A DNA stretch of 64,000 bases from contig JACYXH010000104.1 of NCBI GenBank assembly GCA_026745465.1, positions 124,001 to 188,000 on the forward strand, in the 5' to 3' direction. Positions 13,601 to 24,158 of this stretch are shown piece after piece. The position numbers and the translations under genes were made by a program. Below the pieces are notes generated by a model, which worked only from the letters and a program-made list of their open reading frames with translations, searched no databases and was not told where the DNA came from. This stretch comes from Lota lota (lineage: Eukaryota; Chordata; Actinopteri; Gadiformes; Lotidae). How positions within the stretch are numbered: position 1 is the stretch's first letter; the number at the start of each line of letters is the position of its first letter.

Positions 13601-15391
13601 TTGGCGCGCAATTGTACCCCTGTTAATGCATGAGGTCCTGATTGGCTGAGAGATGAAGGGGAGGGAATTTAGAACCCAACATAGAGCGATGAGAAATGGA
13701 AGGGGACTCTTCATCTAAATGATTGAACTTTTGCTTTAGCTACATTACTACCTCCTCATCACCACCACTTCCACCAGAACCTCACCCATCCCTACCTCCT
13801 CATCCTCACCTCCAGCTTCACTACCACCTTTATCAACGTCCTCACCACTACCTTCCACCTCCAAAGTTAATCCAACATTTTCTGGGATTTTGCATGAGTC
13901 ATAAAGCAGCACAGATGGTGCAGTGTGCGGCCTGTTTAGATATTATTAGATGTGACATAATGTTGCGTGACGTGTGCTCTCACACTACAACCTTTGTGTA
14001 ACACTTTGATTTGCTTTGAACAATGGATGCCTCGCGTGATGACCACACATGCTTTTACCATAATATAGTCTGTGTGGGAAGGATAGGATGGTCTAGACAG
14101 TGGTTAGGGTGCTTGACTCCCAGCCAGGATGTTCTGCTTTCCCAGCATCCTTGAGCGAAATGGCCCATCGCCGGCTCTTATTACATGTCATGAATGACCT
14201 GAAATAAGAGAAGAATATTCATGCTTGACTAAACAGTAATCTGTTATCTGTAGATTTGTGACCTTTTGTGTCTTCACTCAACCTTAATTTGACTTCAAGT
14301 GATGGAAAGCAGGGTCTAAAACCTAAAATGACCATAAAATATCACAGAGGGATGTATCCACTACACACCCACCAAATATCATATTAAATATGTCAAAAAG
14401 TGTATGAATATACATCTCAAAGTCAGCTAATATACTCAGTCTCCGTACCCATAATGCGAGTGGCCTTGCTTGGCCACGTGAGTGTACGGTTATTACACGC
14501 TACCAGACTGAAATTACCTGACATTTCATAGAACATCATTGTAGCAGACGTCCAAGCTACAGGCCAGGGTAGAAAACCACACAACGAGGGTTAACGCAAA
14601 GAAATGTCCTTTTTATTTTCCTTTTAAATCAAAACCCAAAGTTCACCGTCCTTCTTGGACGAGCATGTTTAACACTAATCACGTCTCCGGACTTCGAGCC
14701 GGCACAACAAAGAAACCTCCGAACCGACCTCACTGTGGGGAGAGCACAACACATGTTAGTCTTTTATAGTAAATTACCTAATTGCGCTCATCCCCTACAG
14801 CTGCGTCTGTGACCCCAATTGAGCCGCTCCGCCCCTTCTGTCTGCAGCCGGCGCTGAGCCACGCCCCCCTTACCACAATCCTCTTCAGATGCTTAATGCA
14901 CACCTTGATACAACTTAATAACATAATTAGAAGTAAATCATGGATTTCTACATTTAAGTTAGTTAAACAATCTTAAACAATCATCGATTTATTTCTGGTG
15001 TAAATCCCCCATTTTCTAGCGAACATGAGCATTATTTACCTAGCGCCCATCTAGGTGCTTAATGCTAGCTGGGTGATGGAACTGAATGCAGAATGACGCA
15101 CTCAGTTAGCATTTAGAACCATGTTTATTTTGGAACTCTTTTCACCCTCATATTCTCCACCTATTGTTCACCCCATCCACCCTATTGCTACGTCCTAGGT
15201 CCTCCGCCTCCTCCTCTGCCAGCAGCAGTCCCAGGGGCTCGACACTGCGCTCCCCCACCACCAGGACCATCGAGCTGGGCCTGGGTCTGTCTGTCACCTC
15301 CCCTCCTCTGGCCCTGTCCCCGCGCCCAGGCAGCACCAACAGCAGCAGTGGTAGTAGTGGCAATCGCAGCAGCCAACGCAAGAGCCCCTAG
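1..15391 (+). CDS. ccdc39: Coiled-coil domain-containing protein 39, C-terminal part (11 exons)
   Basis: Exons read at 1-78, 592-756, 1755-1892, 2233-2441, 3024-3147, 3535-3694, 6605-6711, 11174-11314, 11519-11701, 12008-12096 and 15199-15391 (stop TAG). All junctions are GT/AG and the phases join without a break. The product is almost all heptad-rich coiled coil (for example [52 protein letters not shown]) and ends in a Ser/Pro/Thr-rich tail. It aligns exon by exon with the second half of vertebrate CCDC39 as I remember it. CCDC39 pairs with CCDC40 as the 96-nm ruler on axonemal doublets that positions inner dynein arms and nexin links in motile cilia; loss causes ciliary dyskinesia. The window opens inside a coding exon, so the N-terminal half is upstream. 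The donor at 757 (GTTCTT) is weak. The last intron but one is a 26-bp minisatellite starting at the donor, and the acceptor of the 6605 exon directly follows a 2.3-kb minisatellite. Confidence 0.95.
160..425 (-). mobile_element. tRNA-derived SINE copy, antisense, in ccdc39 intron
   Basis: Read on the minus strand, it begins with a tRNA-like head whose B-box-like word (GGGTTCAATCC) lies near 360-370 and ends in the tail related to TTTATCCAAATGCGACTTAC at 170-190. The same head and tail recur near 2478, 3983, 14080, 22820, 56325 and 58072. The middle (about 200-290) differs from the other copies and may be an insertion. Confidence 0.6.
2478..2935 (-). mobile_element. SINE copy split by a later insertion
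   Basis: The tail part (ATTCATTTAGCAGACACTTT) lies at about 2483-2543 and the head part (CGGTTTGAAATGAGAACCC, then CTGGGAGTCAGAACACCCT) at 2871-2930. They belong to the same SINE family and orientation and are separated by a foreign 323-bp block with a 4-bp duplication at its edges. Confidence 0.5.
2548..2870 (-). mobile_element. Probable solo LTR nested in a SINE
   Basis: The block is flanked by the direct repeat GACG (2544-2547 and 2871-2874) and interrupts a SINE. Read on the minus strand it starts TGTGTGG, has an AATAAA at about 2650 and a CpG-poor body, as LTRs do. A diverged relative of part of it lies at 33090-33203. No internal retroelement region is present, so it is a broken remnant. 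LTR class is not settled. Confidence 0.45.
3983..4175 (-). mobile_element. SINE copy, antisense, in ccdc39 intron
   Basis: Minus-strand tRNA-like head with the B-box-like word GGTTCAAACCC near 4108-4120 and a tail at the low-coordinate end (CACTCTTTCACCCAAAGCAG). Same family as the other SINE copies in the window. Confidence 0.6.
4334..6600 (+). repeat. 2.3-kb GTGTAGACCCAGTGTGACTCA minisatellite
   Basis: Tandem variants built from GTGTAGACCCAGTGTG, GACTCAGTGTG and ATGTG blocks fill almost the whole ccdc39 intron between the exons ending at 3694 and starting at 6605. Higher-order units of several blocks recur (compare 5460-5620 with 5690-5790 and 6000-6090). A solo LTR (4587-5144) splits the array. 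The last repeat ends about 5 nt before the CAG of the acceptor, so the array itself supplies the region where branch point and pyrimidine tract should lie. Confidence 0.95.
4587..5144 (-). mobile_element. Solo LTR inside the minisatellite
   Basis: A 558-bp block starting TGTCGAAG and ending CCACCACA (TG...CA ends) is flanked by AGAC at 4583-4586 and 5145-5148. Minus-strand reading has an AATAAA-type signal near its end, so the LTR is antisense to ccdc39. No internal region remains, so it is a broken remnant. AGAC also occurs in every minisatellite unit, so the duplication alone is weaker evidence than it looks; the sharp edges and TG/CA ends carry the call. Confidence 0.7.
6798..7065. mobile_element. 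Harbinger-like MITE with long internal hairpin
   Basis: The ends are inverted repeats (GTGCGTTCACACCAAAAGC at the left; its complement at the right) with a TTA duplication at 6795-6797 and 7066-7068, as PIF/Harbinger elements leave. Inside, 6828-6857 and 6867-6896 form a nearly perfect 30-bp stem with a 9-nt loop. It has no transposase and lies in a ccdc39 intron. Confidence 0.75.
7333..7556. repeat. 28-bp tandem repeat, eight copies
   Basis: The unit CATTTAGATCTTTACACC plus AATCAAAACA repeats eight times with only A/G variation in CCAATC/CCGATC. It lies in the 4.5-kb ccdc39 intron. Near-identity of the copies suggests recent expansion. Confidence 0.95.
8312..8665 (-). mobile_element. Solo LTR (Gypsy-like) in ccdc39 intron
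   Basis: A 354-bp block runs from TGTCACAG to CTATGACA and is flanked by identical AATAC at 8307-8311 and 8666-8670. The minus strand reads TGTCATAGTCTGACTG..., with a TATATA motif (TATATAC, complement near 8530-8540), like many fish Gypsy LTRs. No internal region is present, so it is a broken remnant. The intact 5-bp duplication suggests moderate age. Confidence 0.75.
8671..8940. repeat. AT-rich degenerate tandem repeat (ATACTAATACTAC)
   Basis: Short degenerate repeats of CATACTAATACTAC type. The same motif flanks the solo LTR on its left (8278-8311), so the LTR inserted into this array. Confidence 0.8.
8941..11173. other. ccdc39 intron stretch without recognised elements
   Basis: I see no exon here. 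It contains a short (CA) tract at about 9048-9082, ordinary AT-rich intron sequence and a (GT) tract at 11101-11125 that continues GT-rich to within about 15 nt of the acceptor of the exon at 11174. Confidence 0.6.
12110..13347 (+). repeat. 1.2-kb 26-bp minisatellite in the penultimate ccdc39 intron
   Basis: About 47 units of CACCTCATCATTACCTCC plus CCCTGCAC, starting some 14 nt after the donor at 12097. Unit variants (CCTCCACCTG, CCTCCTCCTG, CACATCATT) are arranged in blocks. 26 is not a multiple of three and no frame of the plus strand has a stop, so the array is open in all three plus frames, but it is intronic. Confidence 0.95.
13380..13720. other. CpG-rich intronic block of unknown origin
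   Basis: Between the 26-bp minisatellite and AT-rich intron sequence lies a block with many CpGs and words such as GGCCGGCCGG and GCGCGTTGGCGCGC, unlike its surroundings. It may be an undated insertion or a small CpG island. I found no terminal repeats or coding content. Confidence 0.3.
14080..14170 (+). mobile_element. SINE head fragment
   Basis: AGTGGTTAGGGTGCTTGACT followed by CCCAGCC matches the tRNA-like head of the SINE family seen elsewhere in the window, in plus orientation. The tail is missing. Confidence 0.45.
14540..14979 (-). mobile_element. Solo LTR in the last ccdc39 intron
   Basis: A 440-bp block from TGTAGCAG to CTTAAACA is flanked by identical ATCAT at 14535-14539 and 14980-14984. 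On the minus strand it starts TGTTTAAGATTG, has a TATAAAA box (complement near 14763-14769) and an AATAAA (complement near 14615), in the order U3-R-U5. It is antisense to ccdc39. No internal region is left, so it is a broken remnant; the intact duplication suggests it is not very old. Confidence 0.8.
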
Positions 15392-15808
15392 TGTCGGTTC
15401 GAGACTGGCATCCAGACAATTGACCCTTGACTCTCCGATTCTGGCATGAATACATTATACGCCTGTGTTTAGATGATGGAAGTGATTGTGTAATGTTGCT
15501 TGGTAAAGGATTCTTAAAGGAAATGTTTTGCCTGTGATTTGCCTTCACACAGTGGGGGATATTCCGAATATGTTTGTTCAATTTAATCTAATTTAGAGGT
15601 TCCAGAAATCATCCCACATCTTGTTGGATGTTGACATTTTCCGATGCAGCTAATGAGTCTGGGAGCTGGGGAAAGGGCGTTGTAGGTCCCTGTAAGATTA
15701 AGCCATCATGTCACATGATACCCCATTCACAGGCTGTCAGTGCATCGCATGTTTCTGTGGTCAAACACAACTGGTTAGACAAGGGGGAGGTTCCTAGTCA
15801 CCAGAGTA

Positions 15809-15814
15809 AATAAA
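15809..15814 (+). terminator. Likely ccdc39 poly(A) signal
   Basis: AATAAA lies about 420 nt after the ccdc39 stop and before the next plus-strand gene. It is the first good hexamer in this 3' flank. Confidence 0.5.
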
Positions 15815-16010
15815 GTCAGTGGGCTGTTGCAAACTTTCCCTAGCAGTAACTCTCGATTTGTCACCTCACCCATGTCTTGAGGGAATCCAAGGAGGGAATT
15901 GGTATTTATTCTGACAGAGACCACGTCCGCATTCGTTCACATCCAGACGAGACGGCTATTTTTGTCTCCCAAGTTCAAACTTTCTGGGATTTCTTTTGAA
16001 CCAAGACAAC

Positions 16011-16853
16011 ATGTTGCTCGTTGTTTTCTGTGCGTGTTGGTTGGCACTATCTGCTGCGCAAACTACAAGTAAGGAAAGTTTGGATATATATCATATTCCA
16101 GAATAATGAAATAGGCCTACTAGTGGATACAAATGTATGAATATATTTTTTCTAAATCATTTCATGTTGTAATACACTACAATTAAATATTGCCATAAGT
16201 GGAATCATTCAGTTAAACAGTTTTTTGTAATAGCTATTTTAAATGTTTTGTTAGTGTTTTCTGAATCATCCCTGACATGAGATCAATCTATTCTCCATAC
16301 CTTTCCCTATTAGTACAGCCTACCTTACTTCCTCCCACTACGACACCCATGGAATCATCAGAAGCGCCTACTGGCAAGGTTTTTGCAATCCTACGAGCGA
16401 CCGTTCAGTCTCGGTCTTCGTCGTTATTTGATCGAGACATTAAGCTACTTTTGGACAAGGTATGTGTCTTATAGCACTTCAGTAAGCATTTTATGTCTTA
16501 TTCTAGATTGAAGTCCCTTTTCTCTGTGTTCGTGTCAATCTCCATGCATGCCCGTAGCCACCCAGGTCCGGCCCTCTTCATTTCTTTAGAGCTTAAAAAA
16601 TAATGAGTAGTGTATAAAATAATCTGCGATTGAGAACTTCTCCGAGATGAGTGCATGCTTAATTTAGTTTGGACCTGTTGCTTTGTGTCCAAACCCTGGC
16701 TACGGCCCTGTCTCCGTGGTCTTTAATAGGCGTATATACATAAAGGACTAATGTATGGCCGTTCATTTTATGTTTCAGCTCTCTGAAGTCATCCTTAAAC
16801 ATCATCCAGACCTGAAGATTCATTTAACTACAACATACGTCCCTGTGGTCTAA
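16011..16853 (+). CDS. Small predicted secreted protein, 92 aa, unknown
   Basis: Three exons, 16011-16068, 16314-16459 and 16779-16853 (stop TAA), join in phase through GTAAGG, GTATGT and AG sites. Residues 1-16 (MLLVVFCACWLALSAA) look like a signal peptide with cleavage near AAQ. A Pro/Thr-rich stretch (LLPPTTTPMESSEAPTG) follows, then a predicted alpha/beta segment containing KVFAILRATVQSRSSSLFDR and DIKLLLDKLSEVILKHHPD. I do not recognise the family. A signal peptide plus Thr/Pro stretch would fit a small secreted or mucin-like protein, but this is inference. Three compatible splice junctions make a chance ORF unlikely. No clear poly(A) signal is seen nearby, so the gene may have further exons or isoforms. 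It lies head-to-tail with ccdc39, 620 nt after its stop. Confidence 0.55.
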
Positions 16854-19330
16854 ACCAGGGGCCAGGAGCCAAGTGACATTTTTAACAATTGTATAAATGT
16901 ATAAAGTCTTCCCGGGATGCCAAGCTAAGTTTTCATTTGACAAAATCCAAATGCTAGGGTAATTTACAGGTCCAATTCAACGTATTTTTACCACAACACC
17001 ATAATCTACAATCAGATTAGATCATGAAATGCCAGAAAGGGAATATGATAGCCCAACAGGAAGTGATGGAATTGGTGGGTGAGCACACTTATTAATGAGC
17101 TAGAGACATGGGTTCTTTTTTTTCTTCTTTTTTTTATGAAAGAGGGCCTAAAGGACATACAAGTTGGTGATTGTAGCCCAACTGGAAGTGATGCAATCCC
17201 TCCCTGAGTTCATCTGAAGATTTTTTATTTTTTAATACACCGTTAATGGGAGCCTAGAATGACTTGTGAATAAGATAGACGTTTGGTCTCTTTTATATGA
17301 ATCAGGGCATTATGGTCTACTAAAATGACTACCATAAACTACTATCAAATTTGGGGCTCTAGCCATTCAGCACAAAGCATTATCAAATGCTCCCAAGGGT
17401 GTTTCTATAAATTAATCTACATTCGTAGACAACAGATAGAAACTTGAGATGGAATCAACCTTGGGATCGCTCTGTGAAAACCTAGAGTCTCTGAGCGAAG
17501 AGACGGCAGTGCGCAGCAGCGTTACCCTAACCCTAGCCCTAAACGGTTTGGCTTCAGTGTGTATTCCCGAGCCAGCGGAACCTAGTTTGCGCCAAAAACA
17601 AAACAATTCACGGCAGCTCAGCTGCCATCACGTAGCGTTGTTATGGCAACGAGTGCGCTATGGTTTGGCGTAAAGCCGGCTAATCGTTTATCTTTAAATT
17701 AGTAAATGGCTGAAGTGCACTATCGAGGTAATAAAACCTAATCTTGGTTTGTGTAAATGATAATTTACACAGAACTATATTGGGGACATATTTCAGTGAT
17801 AAAATGGCATAGATTACCATGTTGACGATCATATATGACTAATTACCACGTGTAATAACTGGCCCACTGGCTCTTTAAACAGAGCATAGCCTATCCCCAT
17901 TATATTCCCTCAAAACACCAAAAGAGCAAAACCACACACATATGTATGCATATGGTACACTAGAAACGTTGATATAGACCGTATGTCTGGTGCAGAAACG
18001 TTGAGATTCAACGTATCCGTGGTTTGTAGAAACGTACAACTACGTTTCATTCTGGCGAATGAACACTGAATGAATGAATACTGGGTTGGTTTCCAATAAC
18101 CCTTAATTACATTGACAATCGTAAGCTGTTCGTAAGCTTTTCACTCATCTGGATCCCACATTCCACTAAAGCGATTATCAACAGACTCCTATTTCACTGT
18201 CTGCACAATAAAAGGAAACATAGGCCTACAGATAACTACATGATACTAAGTAGCTGGACTGTGGTCTACGGGAGGACCTACACAAAGTAGAAAGCTAGTG
18301 TGTTATCTTTGTGACATTGAACTGCCTTTGACACTTTCAGTATAGCTTGTCTGGAAAACCCTATACAGAGTATGGAAGAATAATATACAATACTTGAATG
18401 TGGTATTTTTATTTATTTATTTGAACATGCATGTCTAAGTACAAATAGAAGACAATGTTTGCTTTGGAATCCAGCAGTATTTAATTAATTTTAATTAGCA
18501 GTATCTTAATTTTGACTTGATTACAGTACTTGAGTGAAAGCAGCCTTTACCCATTACATTGTACCGACATTTCTCCTGCTCCCTCGATTTTCGCAGCGCC
18601 GTTGGGAGGGAGAACCCTACCAACAAGGGAGGTCAAAGGGAGGTTTGTGACCTCTTATAGTAGCTGTGCTGTTGCGCTCTCTAGTGGCACCATGACAATA
18701 TTATATGAAAGTTTAAATTAGTTTATTACCTATTCCATAACTATATAATTCCTGGTATGGTTCCATATTACTGTGGTTCTATACAACTATCATATTTACA
18801 CCAAAACCTTTCACTACCAATACTATTATTTTCACGTACTGCATTTTAGGTGCATAGAAGATTATCTCAATGGCATTGTTTTTTATGTATGGATTCATGC
18901 TTGCTTTAAGAAAACCGCTGTATTACTACTGAAGAACTGCGTATTGAACTGAAGAATGGATTTCGGTGGCAACGTTCTCGCTCAGTACTGGACCAATTTC
19001 AAAAATGTTGTCAGCATTAGTCCGTTAGACCCAAAATGAAGGGAAATATCCCGAAGGTATCCTTTAATGAAACATAATCACGATTCTGCTCCTCCTCCTT
19101 CTCTAGATGGCAGTGCGTTTGTTTTGTTCATGTTCATCAGGTCACACAACTGAAAACTTGGCCAGACATTGTGCTGCCATCCCTCACCCATTATCATGAT
19201 GATGATGATGATGATGATGATAGCACCCTCAGGTCCTCTCTATGCTCTGAGCGTGTCCGTGCCCAGGCACAGCGGATGTTTTGTGGGGTGCTGCCAAATG
19301 GGAGGGTGGGGGGAGGATGTGTTTTGGAGC

Positions 19331-19331
<1 letters not shown>
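16854..19331. other. Intergenic region with no recognised gene
   Basis: AT-rich sequence between the small secreted gene and the 3' end of the slc7a6-like gene. Short simple repeats occur (TTTATT run near 18405-18422, ATG/GAT run at 19195-19221). The TTTATT run could supply a minus-strand poly(A) signal for slc7a6, but this is uncertain. I see no exon, RNA gene or complete mobile element. Confidence 0.5.

Positions 19332-19366
<35 letters not shown>
19332..19366. repeat. 35-nt poly-C run just after the slc7a6 stop
   Basis: A pure C run on the plus strand, so poly-G in the slc7a6 3' UTR, starting 10 nt after its stop codon. Confidence 0.95.
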
Positions 19367-19367
<1 letters not shown>

Positions 19368-19375
19368 TCACACCC

Positions 19376-19566
19376 TCACTGTGTTTTAGCAGCCAGTGGG
19401 GCCCCGGTCTCTGTGTCCAGCTCCGTGAGGCAGCAGTAACACAGCATCTGGGAGTACCTGGTGAAGGAGGCTGGGGTAGGAAAACATACGTGAGAATGAG
19501 TTGTTTTTCATGGAATACTATTTACGCACGAACACGCAAGCACACACACACACACACAAGCACGCA

Positions 19567-19613
<47 letters not shown>

Positions 19614-22600
19614 AAGGCTGGGTTTTCCATGTAAAACAAACCGTTCATTCTGCCGATGAGTTTAGGCCTCTTGTCCTCAGGCAGGTAAATGGCCACATAG
19701 TAGACGGGGATCCCAGAGAGAGCTATCCCTATCCCTATGAGGGAGTTAATGGTGTCACTGTAAAGTGGAACCACCACCAGGAACAGGCTACACAGACAGT
19801 AGACGATGGGGAAGACCAGAGACAGCTGGTGGGGAGGGATAGGAAAAACAGGCACTGGTAAGGCTGGGTTCACTCTGGCTACCAAAAACATCCATGTGTG
19901 TGTGTTTGTCTTTCTGTCCTATCCTAAATGGTCTATCGTCCACCCCTATGTCCCTCCATCCATCAGTTTTATGTCTTACTCAGACCAGTCTGTCTTTGCT
20001 ATGTCTGTCTGCCTTTCTGTCTGTCCTACCTTGACGGGTCTGTGTATGTCTGTTTGTCTGTCTACCTGCCCTCCTGTCAGCCTGTCTGTCCTACCTTGAT
20101 GGGTCTCTGTCTGTCTGTCTGTCTCTCTGCCAGCCTGTCTGTCTATCTGTAAGTCTGTATGTCTGTCTGTCCTACCTTGACAGGTCTGTCTTCTGTCTGT
20201 CCTACCTTGACGGGTCTGTGTCTGTCTGTCTGTCTACCTGCCTTGACGGGTCTGTGTATGTCTGTCCGTCTACCTGCCTTCCTGTCTGTCTATCTTCTAA
20301 TCTCTCTACCTGTAAGGCTGTATGTCTGTCTGTCCTACCTTGACGGGTCTGTGTCTGAGCGGCTGGGTGTAGCGCAGGTAGATTAGGCCAGCGACGGAGA
20401 GGCCTACGTAGAGCCAGTAGCTGAAGCTGAAGTAGTTGATGAGCTGGAAGACGTCCTCCACGCACAGGAAGATCAGGCCCATCAAGCCCTGCAAACCCCA
20501 ACACGTTTACCCCATAGAAACACACCGACATCCGAATCCACTACCATACACGATCACATGGGAAGTGTCCATGTTGAACCTTGTATTTCATTTGACCTCG
20601 TTTCTTCTGTGGGTGCCCCCGCATAAACACACACACGCACACACCCACACACACACAAATAGTTTCCAATTTTTATATTCTATTCTTATTTTTATCTTCA
20701 CCTGATTTGCACTGCCTATTTTTCTGTTCTCACACCTGAATGGACCTATATATAATCACATCTAAGTTGATGTTATAGAAGGCTAGTATAAGTGCAAAAC
20801 TCTGTGGTGTTCTCATTCAGGGGTGCAAATTCTGTGTGACAGGTGGGGGGGGGGGGGGGGGGGGGGGGGAACCAATGGCAAGGGTTGGCAGTGACTGACA
20901 AATAAGGCCTTTCATTAATGCATTGTTTACAATTGTAAACAATGTACGAGTTTTTAAGGGACTGCAGGCACCGTGACTCATGTTGTCACGGTGAGGACTC
21001 TCTCTCTCCCTGTCTCTCTCTTGCTCTCCCTCTTTCCTCTCTCCCTCTCTTTCCCTCTCTCTCTCGAAAAAGAGAAAAGGTATGAACATTTGTATTGAGT
21101 TGGCTATTAATGTTAAATAATTCGATCTGTAACTACAGTGTGATAATACTGAAATATTTCTTTATCATCGCCTTATTTAGCTTTCCTTTCGTCTGACCTG
21201 CTATATTATACGCTGCCCATATTTGAGTGTCTATGTGAATGGTTTTGACGGCAAAGACCCCATGTTGAAAATGTGTAAAATGACATGCAATATATTACAT
21301 TTCACAGTATAGTAATTATTGTTTGTGATATTCACATTTTTGATTACTGAATGTGCTTTTGCCATACCCTGCATGTACCAAATCCAAAACTGCACATTTC
21401 GCCACCTTGCAATAAAAACATTGAAACATTGGTAAAAATGGATCAATGCTCACATTGAACAGCAGTGCAGGAATCGGTGTGTATCGCTCCATGTGGATCA
21501 GACTCAGACTGTTTGGAAGGTGGCCCTCTCTGGCCCCGACGAAAAACAACCTGGATTACAACATTACATTAGCGTCATCATCGCAGAGTTATCACAGCTA
21601 TAGATCCTCAAATGAATGCATGACTACACATGTGTTTACTACAGTATAGCCTAATGACACATTGATTCTGTGTAAACAGATAAAGGCATCAATAAATATG
21701 ATCGTTAAACATTCGCATGGTGATCACCGCGAGGCAGCGATGACGGACGCGTTGAGTCCTCCGTAGCAGGACATGGCCACCGAAACTGGAATGATCCAAC
21801 TGAAAGGGCCCAAGACGGCATTCCCAAAAGTCTGCAGGTCGGATACAAAAGAGCCGTTACACTAAAGATCAGGGTGGCTCAGCATTTGTTTATGCTAGCA
21901 AGGAGATTTTGGAACATTAATTTGAGAAATAATAAATTTTAAAGTAAAAACACGCATCTTTAATTTGCACTGGGTCATCTATCTTTAGAAAGAGGCCAAG
22001 GTGTGTTTTTTTCTTTCAGGGTTACAAATGCTTTATGAAGTTTAACGGTTCTAAGTAAAGCCGTGCTAAATATAGCCTAGCAACATACCACAGCCACCGC
22101 ATCGCTAGCCAACAGGGACGGCATGTCCAAGACCACATAATACGCCACATTGGTCAACAGGTAGATTATGGTCACTATGGGCATAGAGACAGCAATGGCC
22201 AGTGGCAGGTTCCTGAAACCAAACAATGACTACTGAAAAGAATTACCATTAACAGTTTTCAAAAGCCAACTGCAACAGTTTATCCAGACAAAATTATTTC
22301 ATTTATTGGCCTTGTGTTTTGAAAGTCATATGCTGGGAATGGAAAAAGGCTATACAATAAAATAAATTATTGAATGTGGCTTTTCTGCTATCAGTTGTAA
22401 AATTAGCAGTCAGGTAAGCCATATACTACACTTAACAAAGGCTTATAATACTATGGGTAAAAATACGGAACTTTATTTATCATGTCAGCACCTATTCAGT
22501 AGAACACAGTTTTAGGTTTCACATCATTCTCCAACATATGTAATCAAACCCACAGCTCATTCGGAAATTACTCATCTGTTTTTTTGACAGTTAAAAACAG

Positions 22601-22730
22601 GGAACAGTGACCAAGCTGCATGAGATATTTAGGTCAGAGGTTAGGTCAGGGTATGTAAGTAAACCGTTAGCTTCAGAGTGTAACTGAGCTACAAATAGTA
22701 TAAATGAAACCATGCAGACTGCACGCTTCT

Positions 22731-22772
<42 letters not shown>

Positions 22773-24099
22773 GGCGTATGTGCTTGTGTGTGCGTGCGTG
22801 CCTGCATGCGAATGCGTCAGGACGATATAGTGTAGTGGCTAGGGTGATTCCCAACCGGAAGATACTGGGTTCAATCCCCAATATCGGTAGCTCAGCCTAG
22901 CCTGTAGGAATCCTTGTGTAAGATGCCTAACCCCTAAACGTGCTCATTAATCCCTTGTATCTAAAGTCAATGGAAGTTGCTTCCTGACTAAATAGTAGCG
23001 TAAACAGTGTCAAGCTGGCGGTGGGGGGATGGGGGGTGGGGGGGGGGCAATATGCTACCTCTCTGGATTCTGAATTTCCTCCGTGACAAAGTTGAGCGTG
23101 TCCCAGCCCGAGTAGGAGAAGAGAGCCGAGTACAGAGCCAGGGCAATGGCTCCGGGGTTCGTCGAAGACCCTTCGAACGGAGCGTCAAAGTTCCTCGTCT
23201 CCCCTGGAAGGAGACCAGAAGACGACCGTGGCATTAGCAAGATGTGCTTTCACAGGCACCGCTTGGACGTCAGACGCCTTATGGCACTTTGGTTTCCGCG
23301 TCTCGGTTTTGATCTCACCCGAAGAGATCTTGAGGATCCCCATGATGATGACGAGGATGAGCGCCATGAGCTTTGCGTAGGTGAAGATGTCCTGTACGAG
23401 CGTGCCCCACTTCACATACGCACAGTTGATGAAGATCAGCGCACCTGGATTTGGATCGTCATCGATCCCAAGCAATAGCGTCAGAACATTTGAGACAAGC
23501 AAGAGGGCAGTTGATAACGTCAGACGGGTTCTAAAACCACCCTCCGTTTTACCTGTTATTTGGGACCATGAAAGTCAGTTCCACTGTGGAGGAGAGGGGC
23601 ATGGCACACATGTACAACACAATTATTAATAAAAATTCAATTTGTAGAGGGATGTGGCTCAGCTCCACATTGTCCTGTGTGTGAGTTGTCTGCGTGTTGC
23701 GTGCATGAGCGGTAGATAAGAGATGCGTTACCATCTTTGGGTGTGGCGCTGTTGGAAAATAGAATGATATCATATTCATATTCTTAGGGGTCGGTTCAAC
23801 ACCTTGGCTCTATAAGTGGCGACCTATTTTACAACTGCTAGCCCTAAATGTCTATGCAGACGGTCAAAAAAGAAAAAAACTCATGGCTCAAAATCTTGTT
23901 TCATGTAGTATGTTTGCTCGCTGGAGTAAATATACTCATGGCTCTTAGCCTAACACACAAGAACATATTTACGCATGCAAAAGAACTCCAACGCTAAAAT
24001 ACAGTTAGCAAAATATGACATGAAGAACATGCTTGTTTTATTTCTCCGCGTATATTCTAGGTCCTAATTTCTCTAATGTCCATGACTACCTTTAAGCCA

Positions 24100-24158
<59 letters not shown>

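Noticed and set aside
19169-19861. 230-codon plus-strand frame
   Set aside because: It crosses poly-C and CA repeats and lies antisense to the final slc7a6 exons.
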